64,000 nucleotides of DNA, from positions 31,078,542 to 31,142,541 of the forward strand of contig OZ024857.1 of NCBI GenBank assembly GCA_964017155.1, given 5' to 3'. Below the pieces are notes generated by a model. The model did not search any database and was not told the origin of the DNA. It saw nothing but the letters and a program-made list of their open reading frames with translations. Source of the DNA: Oasisia sp. SBJ-2009. Lineage: Eukaryota > Annelida > Polychaeta > Sabellida > Siboglinidae. A program made the position numbers and the translations under genes. Shown here one piece after another: positions 15,716 to 25,500 of the stretch. How positions within the stretch are numbered: position 1 is the first letter of the stretch; each line of letters starts with the position of its first letter.

Positions 15716-16321
15716 ATGATAAAAGTGGATAACGTAGAATACATTCTTAACGAGGACGCTGTTTTTCTGCCACTTTGATGTCTTCTGACGATCAGAAAGG
15801 TTGACTATGCTCATAGGTTATGATTTTAGGTGACAACCCCATGTATATGTGTTAAGCAGACATACTTTCCATGCAGATAGCACTTCATTGGTACACAGTT
15901 ATGATGTATATTATGCGGATAACGTAAAATACATACATTTTGTGGACAAGTTATATACGTGGGTAAGGTAAGGAAAATAGATGCGAATATTTTAGAGAAC
16001 ATCATAAAATACTAGGTATGTATTCATAGAATGAACTAAAACATGTAGTTAAGCAGCTAACAGTTACTAAATATTACAAATTCCATCCTTTTTAATACTA
16101 CCCTTTGCTGTGGACAAGCAAAAATGGGATTTTTGTGTGTTTCATAGCCACAAACACATATACATTATCATACCACCATAAACACACAACTATCGCAAGA
16201 AAGAGCAAGCCGAGCTCCTTTTGACTACGCTATTTATATTCCTAGTCAAGCCATACCACTCATTTTATAGACAAAAGACACAATATTTGCTACTGGCGAC
16301 GTTTTCGTGACTTTCAACCAT

Positions 16322-17990
16322 ATCGTGCTGTAATTCTTGAGGTCTTTCTTATTTCGCTTCGTGAAAATAATCACCATCTTAGCGTTCTTCAATGCTGTGG
16401 GTATTCGTCTTTCTGATAAGCATTTAGTGTACAGCTTAGCAAGTGTCTTCGAGGTGGTATCTTCTCCTGCTATCAATGTATTTATGTATATATGGTCGTT
16501 GCCGGTTGCTGTCCCATTCTTCATATCTCAAAGTGCTGCTTCCACCTCCCATGATGTTATCTCTGGTACCTCTTTTGGGTTAGTGTGGATTATGGTACTC
16601 TGTTCACTGCCGTATACCTCGGTGTAGAATTCGTCTATTCTTTCTATGATCTTATCTTGATCATGGATTTCTCTATCCTGCTTGTCTAGGAGTGTGATCA
16701 GTGTGTCTTGGCCTAGCTTCTGCGTTCTGCGGACTTTCCTCAGGCTTTTTGATGCCATGATAGTTTCTCGTATGATCTCTTGGTTGTATTTCCTTAATGT
16801 CTTATCTTGCTTTCTTTTTGATCATCTTGCATATTTCTGCGTACTCTAATTGTTATTTAGTGTCGCCGTTTCCCAACATTTCTCGTCGTTTCGTCAACAG
16901 CGCTTTTGTTTGTGACGATATCCTCGATTTTAGTGGCTTGTTGATTGCCTTAGCCACTCTTGACGCGTTTTGTTGGATCATGTCTGTGATGGTTTCGCTC
17001 ATGGTTTCGATGTCATCTAGTTTTTGTAGTGTCTCGAATCGGTTTCTCAAATTCGAGTTGGAATTCGGTCTTCTTTGATCCTATTTGTGTGGCATCTACT
17101 CTTGGTGGCATATACTCTTGGTGCCTTCTTGGTCATCTTTTTTTCTTTTCTACCTCTACGTCCAATTTGATGTTGCTCATAACCATTCTGTGGTTACTTC
17201 GAATGTTGACTTGGTTGATGACTGTTACGTCTGTGACGATGTCTGGCCTGTTTGATAGGATGTAGTCAATTTCGGTCTTCGTTGCACCGTTTGGGCTTTT
17301 CCATGTCCATCTCCTCACTGCTTTCTTCTGGAACTTGGTATTCATGATTTTGGTCTTTCTTGATGTTGCCCCTCCTACCAACGTGTCGCCTCTTTTGTTT
17401 TTCAATTCGAGCCTTAATGTGCCCGTTGCCGTTTCCACAGGGTTCGTTTTTTCCCTATTTGCGCATTGAAGTCTTCCATCACTATCGTGTAGTGTTTTGA
17501 TTTTCTTATAGTCCCATCGACATAGAAGCTATTTATATCTTCTTGTGAGTATGATAGTTGTTGGTGCATATACTTGCACTATCTTTAGTTTGTAGCGTGT
17601 TGTTATGCACAGAACAAGTTCTGCTACCCTTGGGCTAATGCTGTTTACCTTCACTATAATATTATGTTCTTTCCATTTCCTGTTTATGAGAAAGCCTACT
17701 CCCACGCTGCTGCTGTTTGCCTTAGAATTGTATAGTAGGTGGCCGTTTTGTGAGGTAGCGAAGCATTCCTCGCATTTTCTCACTTCTCCGATCCCGATTG
17801 CATCCCATGCCAAGCTGGTTTCCCTAAGTTCTTTTTCGACTTCGTGTATGTGTTCATCTCTTAGTGTAGAGTTCTGACATTGTATGTCGCTATCTTTAGT
17901 CTACTTACCCTCTTTCGGCAGCTCTTTTTGACCCAAAGATTCTTAGCACCCCCTGCACGTAGTCCTAGTTGACTAGAGCCGCCTCCTTGG
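16322..17990 (-). mobile_element. RTE-type LINE, decayed (endonuclease to start of RT)
   Basis: Minus-strand ORF2 remnant of the type often annotated as 'craniofacial development protein 2-like'. In order it shows RLKIATYNVRTL (about 17,900) and the endonuclease motif AWDAIGIGEVRK. These are followed by VGFLINRKWKEH, YKLKIVQVYAPTT, ILSNRPDIVTDVTVINQ...RSNHRMV, and then the linker. Near 16,500 comes the start of the reverse transcriptase (GNDHIYINTLIAG, LKNYSTI). The frame changes at least five times. The RT core and 3' end are absent: similarity stops exactly at 16,321, where the inverted repeat of the 5.35 kb element begins. Confidence 0.75.
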
Positions 17991-18153
17991 TCATGGACTC
18001 TTTCAGTGCTGCTGGGGACTGGGAGCCATGGCTATGTAGTGCTTTACATGCTGGTGTTGTTGGCCTACCCTTCCACGCTGGCCAGTGCAGGCTGGAAGGG
18101 CAGGCGATATAGGTAGCCCAAGATTCGACACGGTGGCTGTATTATTACCAACC

Positions 18154-18219
18154 TACCGGCACCGGGATTTGAACCCTCTAGTCGGGAGTCAGGCACTCTA
18201 ACTATTCGGCCATCGCGCC
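18154..18219 (-). other. tRNA-like pol III promoter/SINE head upstream of the RTE element
   Basis: On the minus strand GGCGCGATGGCCGAATAGTT contains a good A box, and GGTTCAAATCCC is a perfect B box about 30 bp later. The ends GGCGCG and GGTGCC can pair at five of six positions like an acceptor stem. It resembles a Leu/Ser-type tRNA head. It lies ~250 bp upstream of the first RTE codons in the same orientation. It could be the LINE's own 5' region or a separate SINE. A functional tRNA is unlikely because the T-stem does not pair fully. Confidence 0.55.
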
Positions 18220-18389
18220 TTATATATATATATATATATATGGTGTCATCCCAATAGGCATGTTGCACAATACACACACTCGCTCACACATGTATGCGTA
18301 CAAGCGCGCGTAATATTAAGTCAAATAAAGATAAATTCTTATTTAGCGCAGTATCCAGTCAAGAGGACTGATCAGTGTGCTGTCTGCTG

Positions 18390-18690
18390 TATGTGTGTGT
18401 GTGTGTGAGTGCGTGCGTGCGTGCGCGCGTGCGCGTGTGCAGGTTCGTGTGCGTGTATGTATGCGTGTGTGCGCGTGTGCGTATGTGTTGTGTGTGCGCG
18501 CGCGCGTGCGCGCTCGTGTGTGTGAGTGCGTGCGCGCGTGCGCGTGTGCAGGTTCGTGTGCGTGTATGTATGCGCGTGTGCGCGTGTGCGTATGTATTGT
18601 GTGTGCGCGCGCGCGCGCGTGCGCGCTCGTGTGTGTGTGTGTTTGTGTGTTTATGTGCGTGTGTGTATGCGTGTGTGAGTGTGCGCGCGC
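18390..18690. repeat. Alternating (GT/GC)n tract with ~120-bp higher-order repeat
   Basis: Almost pure purine-pyrimidine alternation. A ~100-bp block (GTGTGAGTGCGTGCG ... GTGCAGGTTCGTGTGCGTG ... GTATGT) occurs twice, near 18,397-18,495 and 18,517-18,605. The ORFs on both strands are artefacts. Confidence 0.9.
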
Positions 18691-18699
18691 ATCTGTATG

Positions 18700-20850
18700 C
18701 AATACTGTCTGTGTATTCCTGCGCATGTCCGTGAGCATGTATGTTTGTATGTCCATCAATTCTCATAGTGTTCTTTACGGAGCATATTTCATGACAAAAA
18801 GTTTATAAATAAGATAAGTTTATGTCAGACGTTGTTCTTAATATAAGGAACGTTCCCGAGGCAGAGGCCCACGTGTCCATGTAACCCCGCTGTGTCTAAC
18901 CCTAATTACCCCAAGCACATCAATTATTTTAAGAAAAGTACCAACAATACAAACTTGCTACTACCTTTAATTCGCACAAAACAAACAACTTAAGTTGTGT
19001 CCCCTGACGGGTCTGTAAATACTAGTATCGGTATCTTAGCTGCATTCCATACCAGATATGCTGTGACGGTGGGGGCCCACTTTGGCCAAGGGGCCCACTT
19101 TACCCGCCCTTCCCCTACGAGTATATATTTTATGAATACATTTATTTAATGTATTTAATGTATTATTATTTAATATTATTTACATATTATTATTTAATGA
19201 TACAATAATTATAATATTTTATTTTTAATATACCATAATTATTTACGTGCTTGTCTTAATATGTTAGATATATTATGTATTTTAATTACTTATTATATAA
19301 GCTCTTAAATTTTGATATAATATAATACTTACATATACTAGTTACATACCTTTTTATCCATGTACTTTTTATAATGTGTGTACGCCCCTACGATACAGCG
19401 CTTTAGAAATGTTGGTTGTAAAAAATAAAATAATAACAATAAAAAAATAAGGGATTCATACTCCAATCTCGCGACGCAGTCGAAACTAGAGCCAAACGCG
19501 CACGGTATGGAATGAGGTACCACAACTAGGGTCTGTGTGCCGTCCTTTACGTATTCTTGACGTGTGTAAAATGCGGCACTGTTTTCCAAACATTTTGTGG
19601 AACGCTTGTTTAAATCACCCTACAATCAGCTGTTGAACTCGCATGGCTCCGAAGCCTCACACATAACTAAATATGGATACAGTCTGACATGTCCGTCAAT
19701 GTGAAGGTATAATATGTACATTAATGAACATTTACAACCGATGTTACGTCGACTGGTGTGGCCCGACGACAGGTTTGCTGGCTCGATACCGGAAAGGATG
19801 TTTCAAATCATCTATAGCTCACCGTATGCATCACACGAGAGTACTACGTCTTCAGACATAGTTAAATATTGATATCGTATAACATGTCCGCCAATATGAA
19901 AGCATAATATCTACATTAATGTACATTTACAGTCGATGAAACGTCGCGGGACGTTCGATTGAATTCAGTGCTAAGATGGCGTTGTTTTGGCTGTTCTGTC
20001 TATAGGGCGCGTAAGTGTGTCACGATACACGGCGAGACTCCGCGCGATTGGAGCTGATTTGGGGACTGGTCATTAGAATAATATTCGATGGATGACAGTT
20101 GTAACTTCCGACTGATGAATATTAGGAAAATCAGAACATAAATATCTTGTGTTATACCTTTCTTATCTTAAATGTCCGATTTAATATTGAGTTTACCACA
20201 GTATCATAGACATAGCGATTTGTGTAGTGCAGATAATAGACACTCCCCATAAATGTTAGTCGTATGTGTTTTTTAACGGATTTTGCATTTTACATAGCTG
20301 TACGTTGTGGTTTCGATAAGCACTTATATCTGACAAATTGTCTAAATGCACATAATCATAACACATGTATACGTTTGGTCCAAACAGGTTGTACTGTGCG
20401 AAAAATGGCACTTTTCAACATTAGTCAAGATCGCCAAATGCAAGTACTTGCCGATGTTGCCATGGCAACCACCATTATAATCAATTAAAATTCATGATTT
20501 CCGTGATCATTGTCACCGGCTAAGTGTTCCACTGCTTTTGCTTGTAATAATCTTTCGGACTGTATAACTGAAATTGTTAGACTGGAACAATTCGATTATT
20601 ACAACCAAAAACAAAACGAAGTCCTATACTTTAACATGCCACATGGAGAATATGGACCTTCTGCCCCCAACTGCCCCCAGCCTCGTTTTCGCGCGCGAGA
20701 CTTACACGCCCTATTGAACATACGGCATGCTGTTCTGTCTATTGACCACGCATACGGCATGCCAACATACAAACTCTTGCTCGCTACGCGCCTGCACGGT
20801 AAACAGCTAATTGACGATGATTTAAACAAGCGTTCAGCAAAACATGCAAA
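18700..20850. other. No gene; AT-rich with a diverged direct duplication
   Basis: No coding sequence is recognised. GGGCCCACTTT occurs twice at 19,073-19,105. Segments 19,648-19,753 and 19,844-19,950 are diverged direct copies, both with ACATGTCCG(T/C)CAAT, TACATTAATG and an ending in ACGTCG. Several short ORFs lack any family signature. Confidence 0.5.
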
Positions 20851-20851
20851 T

Positions 20852-20949
20852 AAATCCACGTTAGTCGCTGGAGGCGCTGAGACGCAAAAGTTTAGGCCAG
20901 ATCCAAACGGTCTCAGCGTATAAGCGCCTCTAGCGACTAACGTGGATTT
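20852..20949. mobile_element. Small hairpin element, ~32-bp inverted arms
   Basis: AAATCCACGTTAGTCGCT at 20,852 returns inverted, ending at 20,949. The arms continue as GGAGGCGCTGAGAC, with a few mismatches and an 8-bp insertion in the right arm. About 26 bp of loop remain. The size suits a minimal foldback or MITE-like sequence. No target duplication was identified. Confidence 0.65.
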
Positions 20950-21105
20950 GTGGAAGCCCATTACTCAAGACGCAAGACGCGTGACGCATCCGCAAATCGC
21001 AGCCGTATCGGCTTGCCGCATCCGTACATATGGAATCTTAGCTGCATACGGTATGCGGCAGCACATGGCTACAATGGGAACGCGTAGGAGTGATTCCACA
21101 CAGTC

Positions 21106-21207
21106 TGTGTGGATGTGGATGCGGATGCGGATGCGGATGCGGATGCGGATGCGGATGCGGATGCGGATGCGGATGCGGATGCGGATGCGGATGCGGATGC
21201 GGATGCG
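21106..21207. repeat. (GGATGC)n hexanucleotide array
   Basis: About fifteen GGATGC units. Related GCATCC/GGATGC words also occur just before and after (20,986-21,060 and 21,208-21,235). Confidence 0.95.
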
Positions 21208-21585
21208 GTTTCTGGTGCGGATACGGATGCGGCAAACTGAATCGCTCCATGTAGCGATTCAAACCGTCCTGACTTTAAAAAGAAAAAAAGGCGGAATACA
21301 TTAGCGGGAATGTATAGTAGCATCATATAGTTGTTATCAAGGATTGAAACATGCCATGCCAGAAACTACAAACATTTCAAGTAGAAGTTCTCATAGAAGA
21401 AGAAGTTCTCCTCGACCTGTTATTATGCAGTTTACCAATGCCACATGTAAGGTAAGTTCCGAGTTCGCATGTTACCCTCGTGTCTGTGTAGTCTGGATAC
21501 AGAGACACTGACAGAACGACAACAATAATAGAAGCTGCGAGATTGCGAAGGACACATGAGAAGGGAAGGCCACAGCTGAGATGGG

Positions 21586-21690
21586 AGGACCGTGTGAGGA
21601 GGACCGTGTGAGGAGGACCGTGTGAGGAGGACCGTGTGAGGAGGACCGTGTGAGGAGGACCGTGTGAGGAGGACCGTGTGAGGAGGGACT
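21586..21690. repeat. 14-bp tandem repeat GAGGAGGACCGTGT (x~7)
   Basis: About seven near-identical 14-bp units. Reading frames over it are repeat artefacts. Confidence 0.95.
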
Positions 21691-21699
21691 TGAGACGTC

Positions 21700-22484
21700 C
21701 AGGGAAGTACGACAGCCGGGAACAGTGATTGAACAGGCAATGGTAGGCGGAACAGAGTTATATGTCCTAATAATGGGAAGTCCGTACAAAGATGCACTAA
21801 ATAACAAACCAGTATACTGTGTTTACCTCCGGGTGCCATCAGGGAAACGAAAACATATTCTAGAAGATGGCATCGCCCAGGGAATGGAACCGCCACAGAA
21901 ATGCGGAATTTTAATGTTCGCAAAATCGTGAAGACGAAACCAAACCCAAGGTGTCCGTCCTTCCTCTATGAGAACTAACAGCAAGCGAGCTACGTCAGTC
22001 TGCGGATTTTAGGCCTACACCTACGATCCTATACTGATTTATTACAAACGTTGCTATTATATCAACGTGCCACAAGTATGACTTTTTGTTAGATGGCGTC
22101 TGCAGGCGCCCTGATCTTGATCCCAATTCCGATCGTGCCACGGACTTAGTTCTGGAGCACGAGGCCGACCGGGAATGGAGGCAGAGATCGCACACTCTCT
22201 GATCACACGAATATTACTTTTAGAACGTCCTTATTTACAAAATAACCACTCATTACCTTTAATGTTTAAGCGACAATATCCAATTGATTGCACCGGCTGT
22301 ACGGACGTACAAGTCGCTACTCTCCTCCCAGATGAACTTCCGAGGCGTAAAGTGTTAAGCGCTTTGTCCATGCCTGAGGACTGGCTACTGCGATAAATAA
22401 AAAGGATAGGGAAATAAGAATTTACCTTTATATTACAATGTTGCGTGAACAATTTTTTCGAGAGCGTACCCAATTGTGACTGTG
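21700..22484. other. Region upstream of AATF; no confident gene
   Basis: No assignable gene. A possible terminal exon on the + strand (about 22,107-22,202) after a TCTGCAG acceptor would encode a short charged C-terminus ending EADREWRQRSHTL. It is too short to identify and may be chance. Confidence 0.3.
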
Positions 22485-22495
22485 GCGCCATCTTG
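22485..22495. promoter_or_regulatory. YY1-like promoter motif upstream of AATF
   Basis: GCGCCATCTTG lies 86 bp before the AATF start codon. It matches the GCCATCTTG / CAAGATGGC core bound by YY1, common close to transcription starts of ribosome-biogenesis and translation genes. This is a motif match only. Confidence 0.35.
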
Positions 22496-22580
22496 CGGAG
22501 TATGTCAGTGAAATATAATTCGGGTAACCGCAGACAGGGGACAGAACTAACACTTGGCGCAGCGCTTTGCCTTTAGGGAG

Positions 22581-25500
22581 ATGACCAACTTGGCGGAGCA
22601 GATTTCGCGACTAGCCAATCCGGCACCGGTTTTTCACGATCCTGAAGATTTAGATGATGGTAGTGTATAAAAAATAATGACTTTGTAATCGTTTAAATAA
22701 TTAAATCGTGTTTGTGTATGTTGACATGTGGTGCCCTGTGAGCGATAATGAGGTGTTTCATTTGCGTGTTCCAGACCCAGGCCATGCCATGGACATGTCT
22801 AGTCCTAGTTAATAATAACCCTGTTCTAGTAATATAGGCTATTTGGCACTTATGTACAAGTCGGACCCACCTAAATTTTGCCATTATAACTGTATTTTTG
22901 CCAATATTCGATATTTGATTTTGTTAATTCAATAAAGTCTCAAGATAATCATCTTGCGCATATTTATGTTTTATAAACAGCGCGTCTTGGCATACTTTTG
23001 AGGTCGAAAAGACAGCGCGAATTGTGCCAGTCGCAAGCGCTGCGCCTGCGGTGCATGTTACTGCGCTGCATGTGCACATGAAATGAGCGATAAACAGTTT
23101 GTTTATGCCGACTGCGCTGTTTTTTCGACCTCAAAAGTCTGCTAAGACGCGCTGTTTATAAAACATAAATATGCGCAAGATGATTATAATTGATTGAATT
23201 TACAAAATCAAGTATCAAATGTTGGCAAAAATACAGTTATAATGGCAAAATTGAGGTGGGTCCGACTTGTACATAAGTGCCGGCTATTTGTTGCAAGATA
23301 ACATATTTTGTTTTTAAATTTTCTTTTAAAATGTTGGACTCGGAAAAAATTCCTGTCGAAAAACTAAATGTTTGCAAAATATATGATAACATTAAACATA
23401 CACTTATTATTATTATAATAATTTAATCACAGAAATGATGTAGAAGCATTTTCTGACACACTACTGGACCACATCGTTTTTGTAAATTTAGAACAAACAT
23501 TTTTCTAAGAAATTTGACATTACCTCATAACTGCACAACATGCCAATTGACCTGCTATAGGCAAATTTGTAAGCACTCAAAGTGACTGCCAATATAACAA
23601 GTGCATAGAAGGGACATAAATCAGGCTTGCATGGTAATTATAGCATTTGGCCAAAATCACACGTGCAGTTAATTGTATTATGACGTGGCCAAATGGCAAC
23701 AATTGCTTCAGAGTTCTAAGGAGACGATTTTCTCGGCCACAAATTATTAGTCTGTCTTGAATTATTAGGGTACAGCAGTTAATCTAGTTCTTGCTAAATG
23801 TAACCCTGGAATGGAGTGCAGAACCTAAGGCAGAGTTGTCATGTGTGAACAGGTTCTGGTGCCCAGCTGACAGGAAAGTATGACAAGGACAATGTGCCAG
23901 AAGAGATTGGTGTGAGCAAGCTGAGGAAGCAAGCCATCACATTACTCAGTGATGGCGACAAGAAGTACGTTGGCAAAACTGTGTCGAGGAAGAAAATTGA
24001 TGAAGACAGTGATTCAGGTAAACTTCAACTTCTGTGTTTTCTTTGATTGATCAGTAAATAAAAATAACCCAGAATCTTTCGTATTTAAGAATTATATTTA
24101 CGTATTAATGGCACCAATTTTTTGTGTCTTGGATCGTTGCTATTTCCGCTGCTTGGAAAATGTGCAATACTTTATCTATATCAGGTAACTTTTTGTAATT
24201 GGTTGCAGATGAACAAGAATTTGCATCCGGAAGTGACAAGGAAGATGAAGGGACCAGTGATGGTGCTGGTGCTGGCAGTGATGTAGAAAGTACTCCTGTC
24301 TCCGAGCCACGGGCAAGAGACAACACTACATTTATGTGAGTCATTGGTATATCAGACTCACTGTCTGACCCTTGCTTCTTGTAGCTCTATTATGATCACA
24401 ATAAGACATATATCTTGAATTGTTATTTTTAATGTTACCATTAGATGAGGATAATATATTGTTGTCACGATTACAGGTTTGATGACCGCGATGATGCAGA
24501 GGATGAAAGTGAAGAAGAAGATAGTGAGGAATCTTTGGATGAGGAGGAAGATGAAGGCGATGCCAAAGATAGTGGAGAGGAGGAGGAGGAGGAGGAAGGT
24601 GATTAATAGGGAGAAAGAAGTCAGTGGGAAGGAGGAAAGCAATAAAACGGTAAAGAAGGTGATGAATAGGCAGAATACAGTTCAAACTGAAAGGAAATGA
24701 AGGATAGGTGGAAGCTAGTGGAGCTGGAAGATGTAGAAAGGAAGGTGATGTAAAGGAAATGGAGAGGTGGACGGGGAAGGTAATATATCAACAGAGACAG
24801 AAGGTGTGTCAAGGAAAGGGAGAGGTGGACGGGGAAGGTAATATATCAACAGAGACAGAAGGTGTGTCAAGGAAATGGAGAGGTGGATGGGGAAGGTAAT
24901 ATATCAACAGAGACAGAAGGTGTGTCAAGGAAAGGGAGAGGTGGATGGGGAAGGTAATATATCAACAGAGACAGAAGGTGTGTCAAGGAAATGGAGAGGT
25001 GGACGGGGAAGGTAATATATCAACAGAGACAGAAGGTGTGTCAAGGAAATGGAGAGGTGGATGGGGAAGGTAATATATCAACAGAGACAGAAGGTGTGTC
25101 AAGGAAAGGGAGAGGTGGATGGGGAAGGTAATATATCAACAGAGACAGAAGGTGTGTCAAGAAAAGGGAGAGGTGGATGGGGAAGGTAATATATCAACAG
25201 AGACAGAAGGTGTGTCAAGGAAAGGGAGAGGTGGATGGGGAAGGTAATATATCAACAGAGACAGAAGGTGTGTCAAGGAAAGGGAGAGGTGGATGGGGAA
25301 GGTAATATATCAACAGAGACAGAAGGTGTGTCAAGGAAAGAGGTAGGTGGGTAGGAGGAAGTAAATCAGGATTTGTTTAGTTGACAATACTATTCTTAAA
25401 TATATTAGTTTTAACATTACATTATCCCAGTTAAGACGGATAGGTTGTCAACTTGTCATTACTGTGCAAAAAGATTGTTTATGTTGTATATATGAAATAT

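Larger units (their letters stand above)
10969..16321 (-). mobile_element. ~5.35 kb inverted-repeat DNA element with transposase relics
   Basis: A 30-bp sequence beginning ATGGTTGAAAGTCACGAAAA occurs at 10,969-10,998. Its exact reverse complement occurs at 16,292-16,321, and both point inward. Between them lie decayed minus-strand coding pieces of a transposase-like protein and about ten copies of a GGATAACGTAGAATACA motif. There is also a 351-bp duplication and an inserted L2/CR1-type LINE. The right end breaks an RTE-type reverse transcriptase right after its NY(RP)I motif, suggesting insertion into it. No clear target duplication is visible. The superfamily is unknown to me. Confidence 0.5.

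Noticed and set aside
18375..18808. ORFs of 119-143 codons rich in Cys/Val/Arg or His/Thr
   Set aside because: Artefacts of the alternating GT/GC tract on both strands.
20510..20923. 137-codon plus-strand ORF
   Set aside because: It runs into the hairpin element, has no domain signature, and has an overlapping ORF of similar size on the other strand.
21238..21261. GAATCGCT...AGCGATTC hairpin as a terminator or RNA gene
   Set aside because: Only an 8-bp stem, with no context suggesting function.
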